Below, one piece after another: positions 1 through 5,344 of a DNA stretch of 7,561 nucleotides (position 1 is the first letter of the stretch; the number at the start of each line of letters is the position of its first letter). Position numbers and translations under genes: made by a program. The stretch is taken from the NCBI GenBank assembly GCA_019136335.1, contig JAGVUK010000275.1, forward strand, positions 1-7,561, written 5' to 3'. The stretch comes from Methanomicrobiales archaeon (lineage in GTDB: Archaea; Halobacteriota; Methanomicrobia; Methanomicrobiales; Methanoculleaceae). The notes under the pieces are model-generated. The model was not told the DNA's origin and searched no databases. It saw nothing but the letters and a program-made list of their open reading frames with translations.

Positions 1-665
1 GTGCTCCCGCGCACCATCCCCGCCAGCCTCTCAAGCCCCTCCCGGAACTCGTCGATGTAGCCCTGCATCGAGAGGCTGCCCTCGGGAAACGGGCAGTCGA
101 TGTCGTAGAGCCGCTCGATCATCGGGTCGGAGGGGAGCAGGTCGACGGCGATCCCCGTCTCCTCCGACGCCTCCACCATCGCCTTCCGGAACGGCCCGAT
201 GCAGTAGGCGAGCCGGTGCCGGTAGGTGTCCCGGGTCTTCTCGAGGAACCCTTTCAGCCGGTAGACCTCGATCCGGTGGAAATCCCGCCGGATCCGCCCG
301 TCCGTGGTCTTGCCGAGCATGTAGTGGTAGTTCTGGTAGGGGTACATGCACTCGAGTTCCGCAGGAACGGTCCCACAGGTGCCGAATATGACAATATGGT
401 ACTCCGCCGGGTCGAGGACACCGTCGATGATCCGCCGGAAGAGCTGGTGGCTCGGGCTCCGGCTGTAGGGTTTCCTGACGGCGCAGGGCAGGAACAGGCC
501 GATATCCTTCTGCGCCACCATATAGTCGTCGATGATGAACCGGTAAGCGTCCTCAAACTCCTTCCGGTAGAAGGGGGGGTCGAATATCTCAATCAGGTTC
601 CCGTGCCTGTCCTGCACGACCCCGGTGACACGCCGGGGAGCACCCGTACTCCTTCTCTCCGCCAT
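1..665 (-). CDS. Stand-alone archaeosine synthase core (ArcS-like, DUF5591-type), 3' end off window
   Basis: About 221 residues are visible, starting at the ATG at 665 (minus strand); the C-terminus lies beyond position 1. Residues 60-73 match the ArcS signature PC-x3-KPY-x2-S-x2-H exactly (P60, C61, K65, P66, Y67, S70, H73). A GTCGTVPAELE stretch follows at about 104-114. From family knowledge, ArcS acts on preQ0 at position 15 of archaeal tRNA, adding lysine that a radical-SAM partner then cleaves to give archaeosine (G+). Full-length euryarchaeal ArcS carries a TGT-like domain before this core. Here only about 45 residues precede the motif, so the core appears to be encoded separately. An in-frame TGA about 24 bases upstream of the ATG, with no ATG/GTG/TTG between, fixes the start. 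A weak GGAAG lies just upstream of the ATG. Whether a PUA domain follows cannot be seen. Family assignment is firm; exact activity as a split protein is inferred. Confidence 0.85.
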   Translation of the reverse strand, partial: MAERRSTGAPRRVTGVVQDRHGNLIEIFDPPFYRKEFEDAYRFIIDDYMVAQKDIGLFLPCAVRKPYSRSPSHQLFRRIIDGVLDPAEYHIVIFGTCGTVPAELECMYPYQNYHYMLGKTTDGRIRRDFHRIEVYRLKGFLEKTRDTYRHRLAYCIGPFRKAMVEASEETGIAVDLLPSDPMIERLYDIDCPFPEGSLSMQGYIDEFREGLERLAGMVRGS

Positions 666-838
666 ACTATCTTCCGCTATGAAAAGGGTTCATTTTTCAG
701 CGTATACCTGTTGGCCATCGGGAAAGAAAAAACACCAGCCTCACGAGTGCAACGATTCTCGATTGCCGCCATTATCAACGGAGGAGGTCATCATCTTTTT
801 TCCACTTTCTGGGAGTTTGCATCCGGGGGACGGTTTTT
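666..838. other. Non-coding spacer, AT-richer than its surroundings
   Basis: No ORF here has a convincing start, ribosome-binding site or recognisable protein. The stretch contains several A and T runs, for example an A-run near 726-732 and a T-run near 798-804, and is clearly less GC-rich than the flanking sequence. As the upstream flank of the minus-strand ArcS-like gene it should hold that gene's promoter, but I could not pick a TATA box with confidence. The T-run near 800 could act as a terminator for plus-strand transcription. Confidence 0.4.
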
Positions 839-883
839 CCCGGGTATCCCACGTACTGCCCTCCCTCCGGGGGCGAGGGCTTT
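839..883. repeat. Truncated tail of the long intergenic repeat
   Basis: The sequence at 841-862 resembles the tail module seen in the full units at about 1063-1084 and 1336-1358 (CGGGTATC, then ACTGCCC). A 6-bp perfect stem, GCCCTC (858-863) with GAGGGC (875-880), sits where the full units carry their third hairpin. It runs directly into the first copy of the unit head at 884, so it looks like the 3' remnant of another repeat unit. Confidence 0.6.
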
Positions 884-1138
884 GAAGAGGAACGTACGGG
901 TACCCGCCTGCGGGGAGGGGGAAGCCCCCCTCCCCGGTCCCCTCCCCCCATGGCTATCGCCACCACGGTCCACTGCACGGGGAGAACCCGGGGAAGAACC
1001 GGGTTCTGGCTCTCTCCCCCCGGGAAACCGGCGCGAGAGCCGCTCCCGGGCACGGCCCTCCCCGGGTATCGCCATGACTGCCCTCGCCCCCGGGAGGGGG
1101 CGGGGAGGAGCGCGCAGCGCGGGCGGGGTGGGGGTGCC
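884..1138. repeat. Long imperfect direct repeat, unit A (about 255 bp)
   Basis: The head matches GGAGAGGAAC-nTACGGGTACC (884-905). Exact matches to unit B are: 926-954 with 1182-1210 (29 bp), 963-986 with 1218-1241 (24 bp), 995-1009 with 1250-1264 (15 bp), 1039-1056 with 1313-1330 (18 bp), 1067-1083 with 1341-1357 (17 bp), and 1102-1128 with 1378-1404 (27 bp). The offset is 255-256 in the first half and 274-276 in the second, which implies a roughly 19-base indel near the centre. Three hairpins are visible: 911-921 with 926-936; 983-991 with 999-1007 (9 bp, loop GGAAGAA); and 1085-1091 with 1096-1102 (GGGA loop). The protein frames through it are arginine/proline/glycine-rich and open on both strands, as expected from base composition, so I read it as non-coding. 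Confidence 0.85.
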
Positions 1139-1415
1139 GGAGAGGAACTTTTGGGTGATATTTTGCCCGGGGAGGGGGAGACCCCCTCCCCGGTCCCCTC
1201 CCCCCATGGCGATATTCCCACGGTCCACTGCACGGGGAGAATCCGGGGGAGAACCGGGTTCTGGTCAGCTCTTCCCGGTCTTCCCGTTCCCTCCCGGGAA
1301 ACCGACGCCGCTGCCGCTCCCGGGCACGGCTTATCCCGGATATCGCCATGACTGCCCCCGCCCCCTCCCGGGGGGCGGGGGAGGAGCGCGCAGCGCGGGC
1401 GGGGAGGGGGTTGCC
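1139..1415. repeat. Long imperfect direct repeat, unit B (about 277 bp)
   Basis: This is the second near-complete unit, directly adjoining unit A. It opens with a diverged head (1139-1160) and shares six exact blocks of 15-29 bp with unit A. The three hairpins are kept at the same relative places: 1167-1178 with 1182-1193 (12 perfect bp, AGA loop); 1238-1246 with 1254-1262 (9 pairs, one of them G-T in place of G-C in unit A); and 1355-1365 with 1371-1381 (11 perfect bp, TCCCG loop). The last stem is longer than its counterpart in unit A. I do not recognise the element; no transposase, terminal inverted repeats or flanking target duplication is apparent. Confidence 0.85.
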
Positions 1416-1515
1416 GGAGAGGGACGTACGAGTATCCCCTCCAGGAAGGCCGGGCGGGGCGGGGGCTGCCGGAGAGGAACATACGGGTACCCACCTGTGT
1501 GAAGCGCGGGCGGGA
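1416..1515. repeat. Truncated and rearranged repeat units
   Basis: The head module appears twice in quick succession, at 1416-1437 and 1471-1492. Between them, near 1443-1470, is a shortened GGGCGGGGCGGGGGCTGCCGG-like end module. After the second head, 1501-1516 (GAAGCGCGGGCGGGATGG) resembles the end of the GAGCGCGCAGCGCGGGCGGG module of the full units. This looks like decay or recombination at the edge of the array. Confidence 0.6.
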
Positions 1516-1605
1516 TGGGGGACAGAGAGGAGCGCCATGGATGGGGCGGGACGAAGGCCAGATCTGGTCTGTCCGTTTGAAATCGATGCACGAGGGGATG
1601 CCCCG

Positions 1606-1657
1606 GAGGTCCCGGCACCGTCGGGGTCGGGACGCCGGCGGTTCGCACCGGGACCTC
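1606..1657. other. 10-bp perfect inverted repeat with structured loop
   Basis: GAGGTCCCGG at 1606-1615 is perfectly complementary to CCGGGACCTC at 1648-1657, with 32 bases between the arms. A shorter ACCG/CGGT pairing (1617-1620 with 1639-1642) could stack inside it. It lies between the repeat array and the ferritin-like promoter. It could be a small structured RNA, a terminator-like stem for read-through, or chance in GC-rich sequence. No tRNA or other known RNA fold is recognised. Confidence 0.4.
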
Positions 1658-1745
1658 TTACTATGGGTTGCTCCCCGTCTGTGCAGGAACAGGCGGATGC
1701 TGCAAACCGGTGCCGGGCCCCATTCGGGCCCCTGCCGGAGACAAA

Positions 1746-1760
1746 AGGAAAGAGATAAAT
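1746..1760 (+). promoter_or_regulatory. Candidate archaeal BRE/TATA promoter for the ferritin-like gene
   Basis: GGAAAGAGATAAATAG (about 1747-1762) is a purine-rich BRE-like stretch followed by a TATA-like AGATAAAT, and is the first AT-rich segment after about 900 bases of GC-rich DNA. With the usual archaeal spacing of about 25 bases, transcription would start near 1780-1785, leaving a leader of about 80 bases. CTATAGAT at 1771-1778 is an alternative TATA box, which would place the start near 1798. Confidence 0.45.
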
Positions 1761-1782
1761 AGTCATCCTGCTATAGATGATA

Positions 1783-1804
1783 TTGTTCGTACCTTTACGA
1801 ACAA
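1783..1804. promoter_or_regulatory. 9-bp perfect dyad at the predicted transcription start (possible operator)
   Basis: TTGTTCGTA (1783-1791) is exactly complementary to TACGAACAA (1796-1804), separated by CCTT. The core reads TTCG-N8-CGAA. It sits at or just after the predicted start of the ferritin-like transcript, the place where an archaeal repressor would block initiation. From memory, the methanogen redox regulator MsvR binds TTCG/CGAA-type boxes at oxidative-stress genes; a link here is inferred. It could instead fold as a leader hairpin in the RNA. Confidence 0.5.
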
Positions 1805-1807
1805 ATT

Positions 1808-1840
1808 GTGCAACCGGCCCCCGCGGGGCCGTGACGGCAC
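1808..1840 (+). other. 5'-leader hairpin upstream of the ferritin-like gene
   Basis: CGGCCCC (1815-1821) pairs with GGGGCCG (1825-1831) around a CGC loop. An outer GTGC/GCAC pairing (1808-1811 with 1837-1840) extends the stem. It ends 11 bases before the GGAGAT ribosome-binding site at 1851, so it would form in the leader without covering that site. It may stabilise the message or merely space the two elements. Confidence 0.4.
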
Positions 1841-1863
1841 AGAACAAAAAGGAGATACCAGCT

Positions 1864-2319
1864 ATGAACGCCGAAGATTTCCAGAAGATAATTGCAAACG
1901 CTATCGACAGTGAGGTTGAGTCGTATACCTTCTACAAATCAGTATCCGAGAGGGCGAAGGACGCAAACCTGAAGCGCCTCTTCCTCGAACTTGCCGAGGA
2001 TGAAAAGGGCCACCGGGAGTACCTGCAGGGCCTGCTGCTCCGTGGTGCAAAGGAGATGCACTTCGTGGCTGTGAGCGATTACAAGGTCACCGATGCCATC
2101 GAAGAGCCCGAACTCTCGGTCGATATGAAACCGCTCGACGGCCTGGTCCTTGCCATCAAGAAGGAACTGCACGCTGTGCAGATGTACACCCGGCTTGCCG
2201 CTGCCTCTGCCGATGCCGGCCAGGAGATGATCTTCAACCAGCTCGCAAACATGGAGAAGGGGCACAAGGCCCGGCTTGAGGATATCTACACGAACATGGC
2301 ATACCCCGAGGCGTGGTAA
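1864..2319 (+). CDS. Ferritin-like diiron protein (rubrerythrin-type four-helix bundle, no rubredoxin domain)
   Basis: The protein has 151 residues and is preceded by AAAAAGGAGAT with a good spacing to the ATG at 1864. The pattern is that of a ferritin-like bundle: helix A E17/E19 in EVESYTFYK, helix B E47-x2-H50 in EDEKGH, helix C E101 and H103 in KKELHAVQMY, and helix D E131-x2-H134 in MEKGH. The two ExxH motifs are about 84 residues apart, as expected for a two-iron carboxylate site. There is no CxxC pair, so the electron-accepting rubredoxin domain of classical rubrerythrin is absent. There is no signal peptide or membrane segment, so it should be cytosolic. Related proteins in anaerobes reduce peroxide or handle iron; which of these applies cannot be read from the sequence. 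It has its own promoter and a T-rich end, so it is probably monocistronic. An upstream in-frame ATG (1777) lies close to the predicted transcription start and lacks a ribosome-binding site. Confidence 0.88.
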   Translation: MNAEDFQKIIANAIDSEVESYTFYKSVSERAKDANLKRLFLELAEDEKGHREYLQGLLLRGAKEMHFVAVSDYKVTDAIEEPELSVDMKPLDGLVLAIKKELHAVQMYTRLAAASADAGQEMIFNQLANMEKGHKARLEDIYTNMAYPEAW

Positions 2320-2447
2320 CCACCGCCTCATCAAAACCTCTTCCTATCCGCTCTTCTGCAGGTGGACCCGCCCCGGCCGCACAATGAATGGTCCGGTGTC
2401 GAACCGCTTCTTCACCCGCAACCCGGGCCCCTCAAAACCGCCTGCAT
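2320..2447. other. Short intergenic spacer, nothing clear
   Basis: This is the gap between the ferritin-like stop and the T-rich segment. It is C-rich and has only weak short complementary pieces (for example GGACC 2364-2368 with GGTCC 2390-2394). No gene or recognised RNA is seen. Confidence 0.4.
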
Positions 2448-2476
2448 CCCGGGCTCCTTTTTTTTATTTTATTTAA
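2448..2476 (+). terminator. T-rich terminator for the ferritin-like transcript
   Basis: A run of eight T (2458-2465) is followed by ATTTTATTTAA, just after CCCGGG (2448-2453). That CCCGGG can pair with the CCCGGG at 2422-2427 across a 20-base loop. Oligo-T on the non-template strand is the main archaeal termination signal. The same T-rich segment probably serves the uvrA promoter too. Confidence 0.5.
2464..2476 (+). promoter_or_regulatory. Candidate TATA element for the uvrA-uvrC-uvrB operon
   Basis: TTATTTTATTTAA is the only strongly AT-rich element before uvrA, placed about 60 bases ahead of its ATG. A start of transcription near 2495-2500 would give a leader of about 35 bases. This placement also argues against the upstream TTG at 2480 as the translation start. 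No clear operator or UV-response box is seen. Confidence 0.4.
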
Positions 2477-2533
2477 GCGTTGGCATCGGCAAACGGCTAT
2501 GAAGTAAGAACACAAACAGATCTGCACACGAGA

Positions 2534-5344
2534 ATGAAGAAGATCGTCATCAAGGGGGCGCGGGAGCACAACCTCCAGAACATCACGGTCGAACTCCCGC
2601 GCGATCGGCTCATCGTCCTCACCGGCGTCTCCGGGTCGGGAAAGTCCACGCTTGCCTTCGACACCATCTACGCCGAAGGCCAGCGGCGCTACGTGGAGTC
2701 GCTCTCCGCTTACGCGCGGCAGTTCCTCGGGCTGATGAGGAAGCCGGACGTCGACAGCATCGACGGGCTCTCGCCCGCAATATCCATCGAGCAGAAGACG
2801 ACGTCTAAAAACCCCCGGAGCACCGTCGGCACCGTCACGGAGATCTACGACTACCTCCGGCTCCTCTTCGCCCGGGTGGGGACGCCGTTCTGCCCGGAGC
2901 ACCACATCCCCATCGAGGCCCAGTCGCCGGAGAAGATCGCCGACCACATCGCCTCCGTCATGGCCGGGACGGTCACCATCCTCGCCCCGGTCGTGCGGCA
3001 GAAGAAAGGGACCTACCAGCAGGTCTTCAAGGACCTCAACCGGGAAGGCTATACCCGGGTCAGGGTAAACGGCGAGATCCGCCGGACCGACGAGGAGATC
3101 ACCCTCGAGCGCTACCGGAAACACGACATCGAGGTGGTCGTCGACCGCCTGTCGTCCGTCGACGACCGCTCAAGGCTCGTCGAGGCCGTCGAGAACGCCC
3201 TTGCAAAGTCCGAAGGGCTTGTCGTCGCCGTCGATGAGGACGGGCGCGAGGAAACCTGCTCGTCGCTCATGGCCTGCCCGGTCTGCGGGATCGCGTTTGA
3301 GGAGCTCCAACCCCGGATGTTCTCCTTCAATAGTCCCTTCGGCGCCTGCGAGGAGTGCAACGGCCTCGGGATCAGGATGGAGTTCGATCCCGACCTGATC
3401 GTCCCGGACAGGAACAAGTGCATCGCCGAAGGCGCCGTCGCGCTCTACCGGAACTTCCTCGACGGCTACCGGAGCCAGTACCTCGGCGCCGTCGCAAAAC
3501 ACTTCGGGTTCAGCGTCCTGACCCCGATCAAAGACCTGACCGAACAGCAGTACAACGCCCTGATGTTCGGCTCGCCCGACCGGCTCCGGTTCTCCGTGAA
3601 CGCAAGGAACGGCGACGCCTCCTGGTCGCACTCCGGGTCGTGGGAGGGGCTCGCCCCGCAGGCCGAACGGCTCTACCACCAGACCCAGTCCGAGTATCGC
3701 CGCCGCGACCTCGAGCGGTTCATGCGGATCCTCCCCTGCCCGAAGTGCGGGGGCAAACGGCTCAAAGAGAAGGTTCTTGCCGTGAAGGTGGGGGGGAAGT
3801 CTATCGTCGAGGTCACCGACCTCTCCGTCACAGGAGCGCTCGCGTTCTTCCGGACCCTTGAACTCACCCGGAGCGAGCACGAGATCGCAAAGCAGGTCCT
3901 GAAGGAGATCGTCGCCCGGCTTGAGTTCCTTGAGCAGGTCGGCGTCGGCTACCTGACCCTCTCGCGGAGTGCAGGCAGCCTCTCGGGCGGGGAAGCGCAA
4001 CGGATCCGCCTTGCGACGCAGATCGGGTCGAACCTGACGGGGGTGCTCTACGTCCTCGACGAGCCCTCCATCGGGCTGCACCAGCGGGACAACAGAAAAC
4101 TCCTTGAGACCCTGCAGCACCTCCGCGACCTCGGGAACACCCTCGTCGTGGTGGAGCACGACGAGGAGACGATCCGGAGCGCCGACTGGGTCGTGGACAT
4201 GGGGCCCGGGGCCGGGCTCCACGGCGGCGAGGTCGTCGCGGAAGGCCCGCCCGACGCCATCGCGAGAAATCCTTCCTCCCTCACCGGGCGCTACCTGTCA
4301 GGCGACCTCAGGATCGAGGTTCCGGCAGGGCGCCGGCAGAGCGGCCGGTTCATACGGCTCTCGGGCTGCCGGGGGAACAACCTCAAGGACATCGACGTCA
4401 ACATCCCCATCGGCGTCCTGACGGTCGTCACCGGGGTCTCGGGATCGGGGAAGTCCACGCTCATCTACGAGACGCTCTACCGGGCGCTGATGCAGGAACT
4501 CCACGATTCACGGGAGTGCCCGGGGGAGTACGACGGTCTCGCGTTCGACGACGAGGTCGACAAGGTGATCGTCATCGACCAGAGCCCCATCGGGCGGACG
4601 CCGCGCTCGAACCCGGCGACCTACACCAAGGTCTTCGATGAGATCCGGAAGGTCTTTTCCGAGACGAAGGAGGCGAAGGTCCGGGGTTACAAGCCCGGCC
4701 GGTTCTCCTTCAACGTCAAGGGCGGGCGGTGCGAGGCCTGCCAGGGCGACGGGCTCATCAAGATCGAGATGAACTTCCTCCCCGACGTCTACGTCGAGTG
4801 CGAGGAGTGCAAGGGGGCGCGCTACAACCGCGAGACCCTCGAAGTGAAGTACCGGGGGAAGTCCATCGCCGACGTCCTCGACATGAGTGTCGAGGAGGCG
4901 ATGGAACTCTTCGAGAACGTCCCCTCGATCAGGAACAAACTTGAGACGCTCTCGCGGGTGGGGCTCGGCTACATCAAGCTCGGGCAGAGTTCCACCACCC
5001 TCTCAGGCGGCGAGGCGCAACGGATCAAACTGACCCGCGAACTCGCAAAAAGGGCGACGGGGAAGACGATCTACCTCCTTGACGAACCGACGACCGGGCT
5101 GCACTTCCACGATGTAAAAAACCTGATCGCGGTCCTTGACGACCTCGTCGCCCGGGGGAACACGATGGTCGTGATCGAGCATAACCTGGACGTGATCAAG
5201 TCGGCCGACTACATCATCGACCTCGGCCCCGAAGGCGGGGACGCCGGCGGAGAAGTCATCGCAAAGGGGACCCCCGAAGAGGTGGCGGCGGTGGAGGGGA
5301 GTCATACCGGGGCATTCCTGAAGGAGATCCTCGGAAGGCCATGA
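2534..5344 (+). CDS. uvrA: Excinuclease ABC subunit A (damage-recognition ATPase)
   Basis: The protein has 936 residues, close to the usual 940 or so for UvrA. It is a double ABC ATPase that scans DNA with UvrB, detects helix distortion and loads UvrB. Features in order: Walker A GVSGSGKST at 31-39; zinc module C248/C251/C272/C275; ABC signature LSGGEAQ at 483-489; Walker B LYVLDEP at 505-511; second Walker A at 634-642; second zinc module C733/C736/C756/C759; second signature 823-829; second Walker B LLDEP at 848-852. All ATP and zinc ligands are intact. ATG 2534 is chosen because it gives the canonical MKKIVIKGAREHNL start. The frame is open back to a TTG at 2480, but that lies ahead of the probable transcription start. 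No good Shine-Dalgarno precedes 2534, perhaps because the leader is short. The stop overlaps the uvrC start as ATGA. Confidence 0.98.
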   Translation: MKKIVIKGAREHNLQNITVELPRDRLIVLTGVSGSGKSTLAFDTIYAEGQRRYVESLSAYARQFLGLMRKPDVDSIDGLSPAISIEQKTTSKNPRSTVGTVTEIYDYLRLLFARVGTPFCPEHHIPIEAQSPEKIADHIASVMAGTVTILAPVVRQKKGTYQQVFKDLNREGYTRVRVNGEIRRTDEEITLERYRKHDIEVVVDRLSSVDDRSRLVEAVENALAKSEGLVVAVDEDGREETCSSLMACPVCGIAFEELQPRMFSFNSPFGACEECNGLGIRMEFDPDLIVPDRNKCIAEGAVALYRNFLDGYRSQYLGAVAKHFGFSVLTPIKDLTEQQYNALMFGSPDRLRFSVNARNGDASWSHSGSWEGLAPQAERLYHQTQSEYRRRDLERFMRILPCPKCGGKRLKEKVLAVKVGGKSIVEVTDLSVTGALAFFRTLELTRSEHEIAKQVLKEIVARLEFLEQVGVGYLTLSRSAGSLSGGEAQRIRLATQIGSNLTGVLYVLDEPSIGLHQRDNRKLLETLQHLRDLGNTLVVVEHDEETIRSADWVVDMGPGAGLHGGEVVAEGPPDAIARNPSSLTGRYLSGDLRIEVPAGRRQSGRFIRLSGCRGNNLKDIDVNIPIGVLTVVTGVSGSGKSTLIYETLYRALMQELHDSRECPGEYDGLAFDDEVDKVIVIDQSPIGRTPRSNPATYTKVFDEIRKVFSETKEAKVRGYKPGRFSFNVKGGRCEACQGDGLIKIEMNFLPDVYVECEECKGARYNRETLEVKYRGKSIADVLDMSVEEAMELFENVPSIRNKLETLSRVGLGYIKLGQSSTTLSGGEAQRIKLTRELAKRATGKTIYLLDEPTTGLHFHDVKNLIAVLDDLVARGNTMVVIEHNLDVIKSADYIIDLGPEGGDAGGEVIAKGTPEEVAAVEGSHTGAFLKEILGRP

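Noticed and set aside
216..1502. Plus-strand open frame of 428 codons
   Set aside because: It runs antisense to the well-supported ArcS-like gene and then through the non-coding repeats. It has no recognisable protein features.
839..1515. CRISPR array
   Set aside because: Repeats are far too long (over 250 bp) and adjoin each other, with no uniform spacers and no cas genes.
1558..1567. Perfect palindrome CCAGATCTGG
   Set aside because: A lone 10-base palindrome without further symmetry or a second copy nearby; compatible with chance.
1636..1656. GGTTCG-containing stretch resembling a tRNA T-arm
   Set aside because: The flanking bases do not form a T-stem, and no acceptor, D or anticodon arms can be assembled around it.
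1537..1758. Possible 73-residue small protein starting at ATG 1537
   Set aside because: It has only a weak purine-rich stretch upstream, no recognisable motif, a frame that passes through the inverted repeat at 1606-1657, and a stop inside the candidate TATA box. Not supportable without conservation data.
954..1847. Long minus-strand open frame (297 codons), rich in Arg, Pro and Gly, across the repeat array
   Set aside because: Several frames on both strands stay open here because stop codons are rare in such GC-rich sequence. The translation is low-complexity and repeats with the DNA, and it covers the ferritin-like promoter and leader.
2480..2533. Extended uvrA start at TTG 2480 (18 extra residues)
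   Set aside because: The extra residues are not typical of UvrA, and the TTG is only a few bases after the probable TATA element, so it would lie ahead of the transcript.
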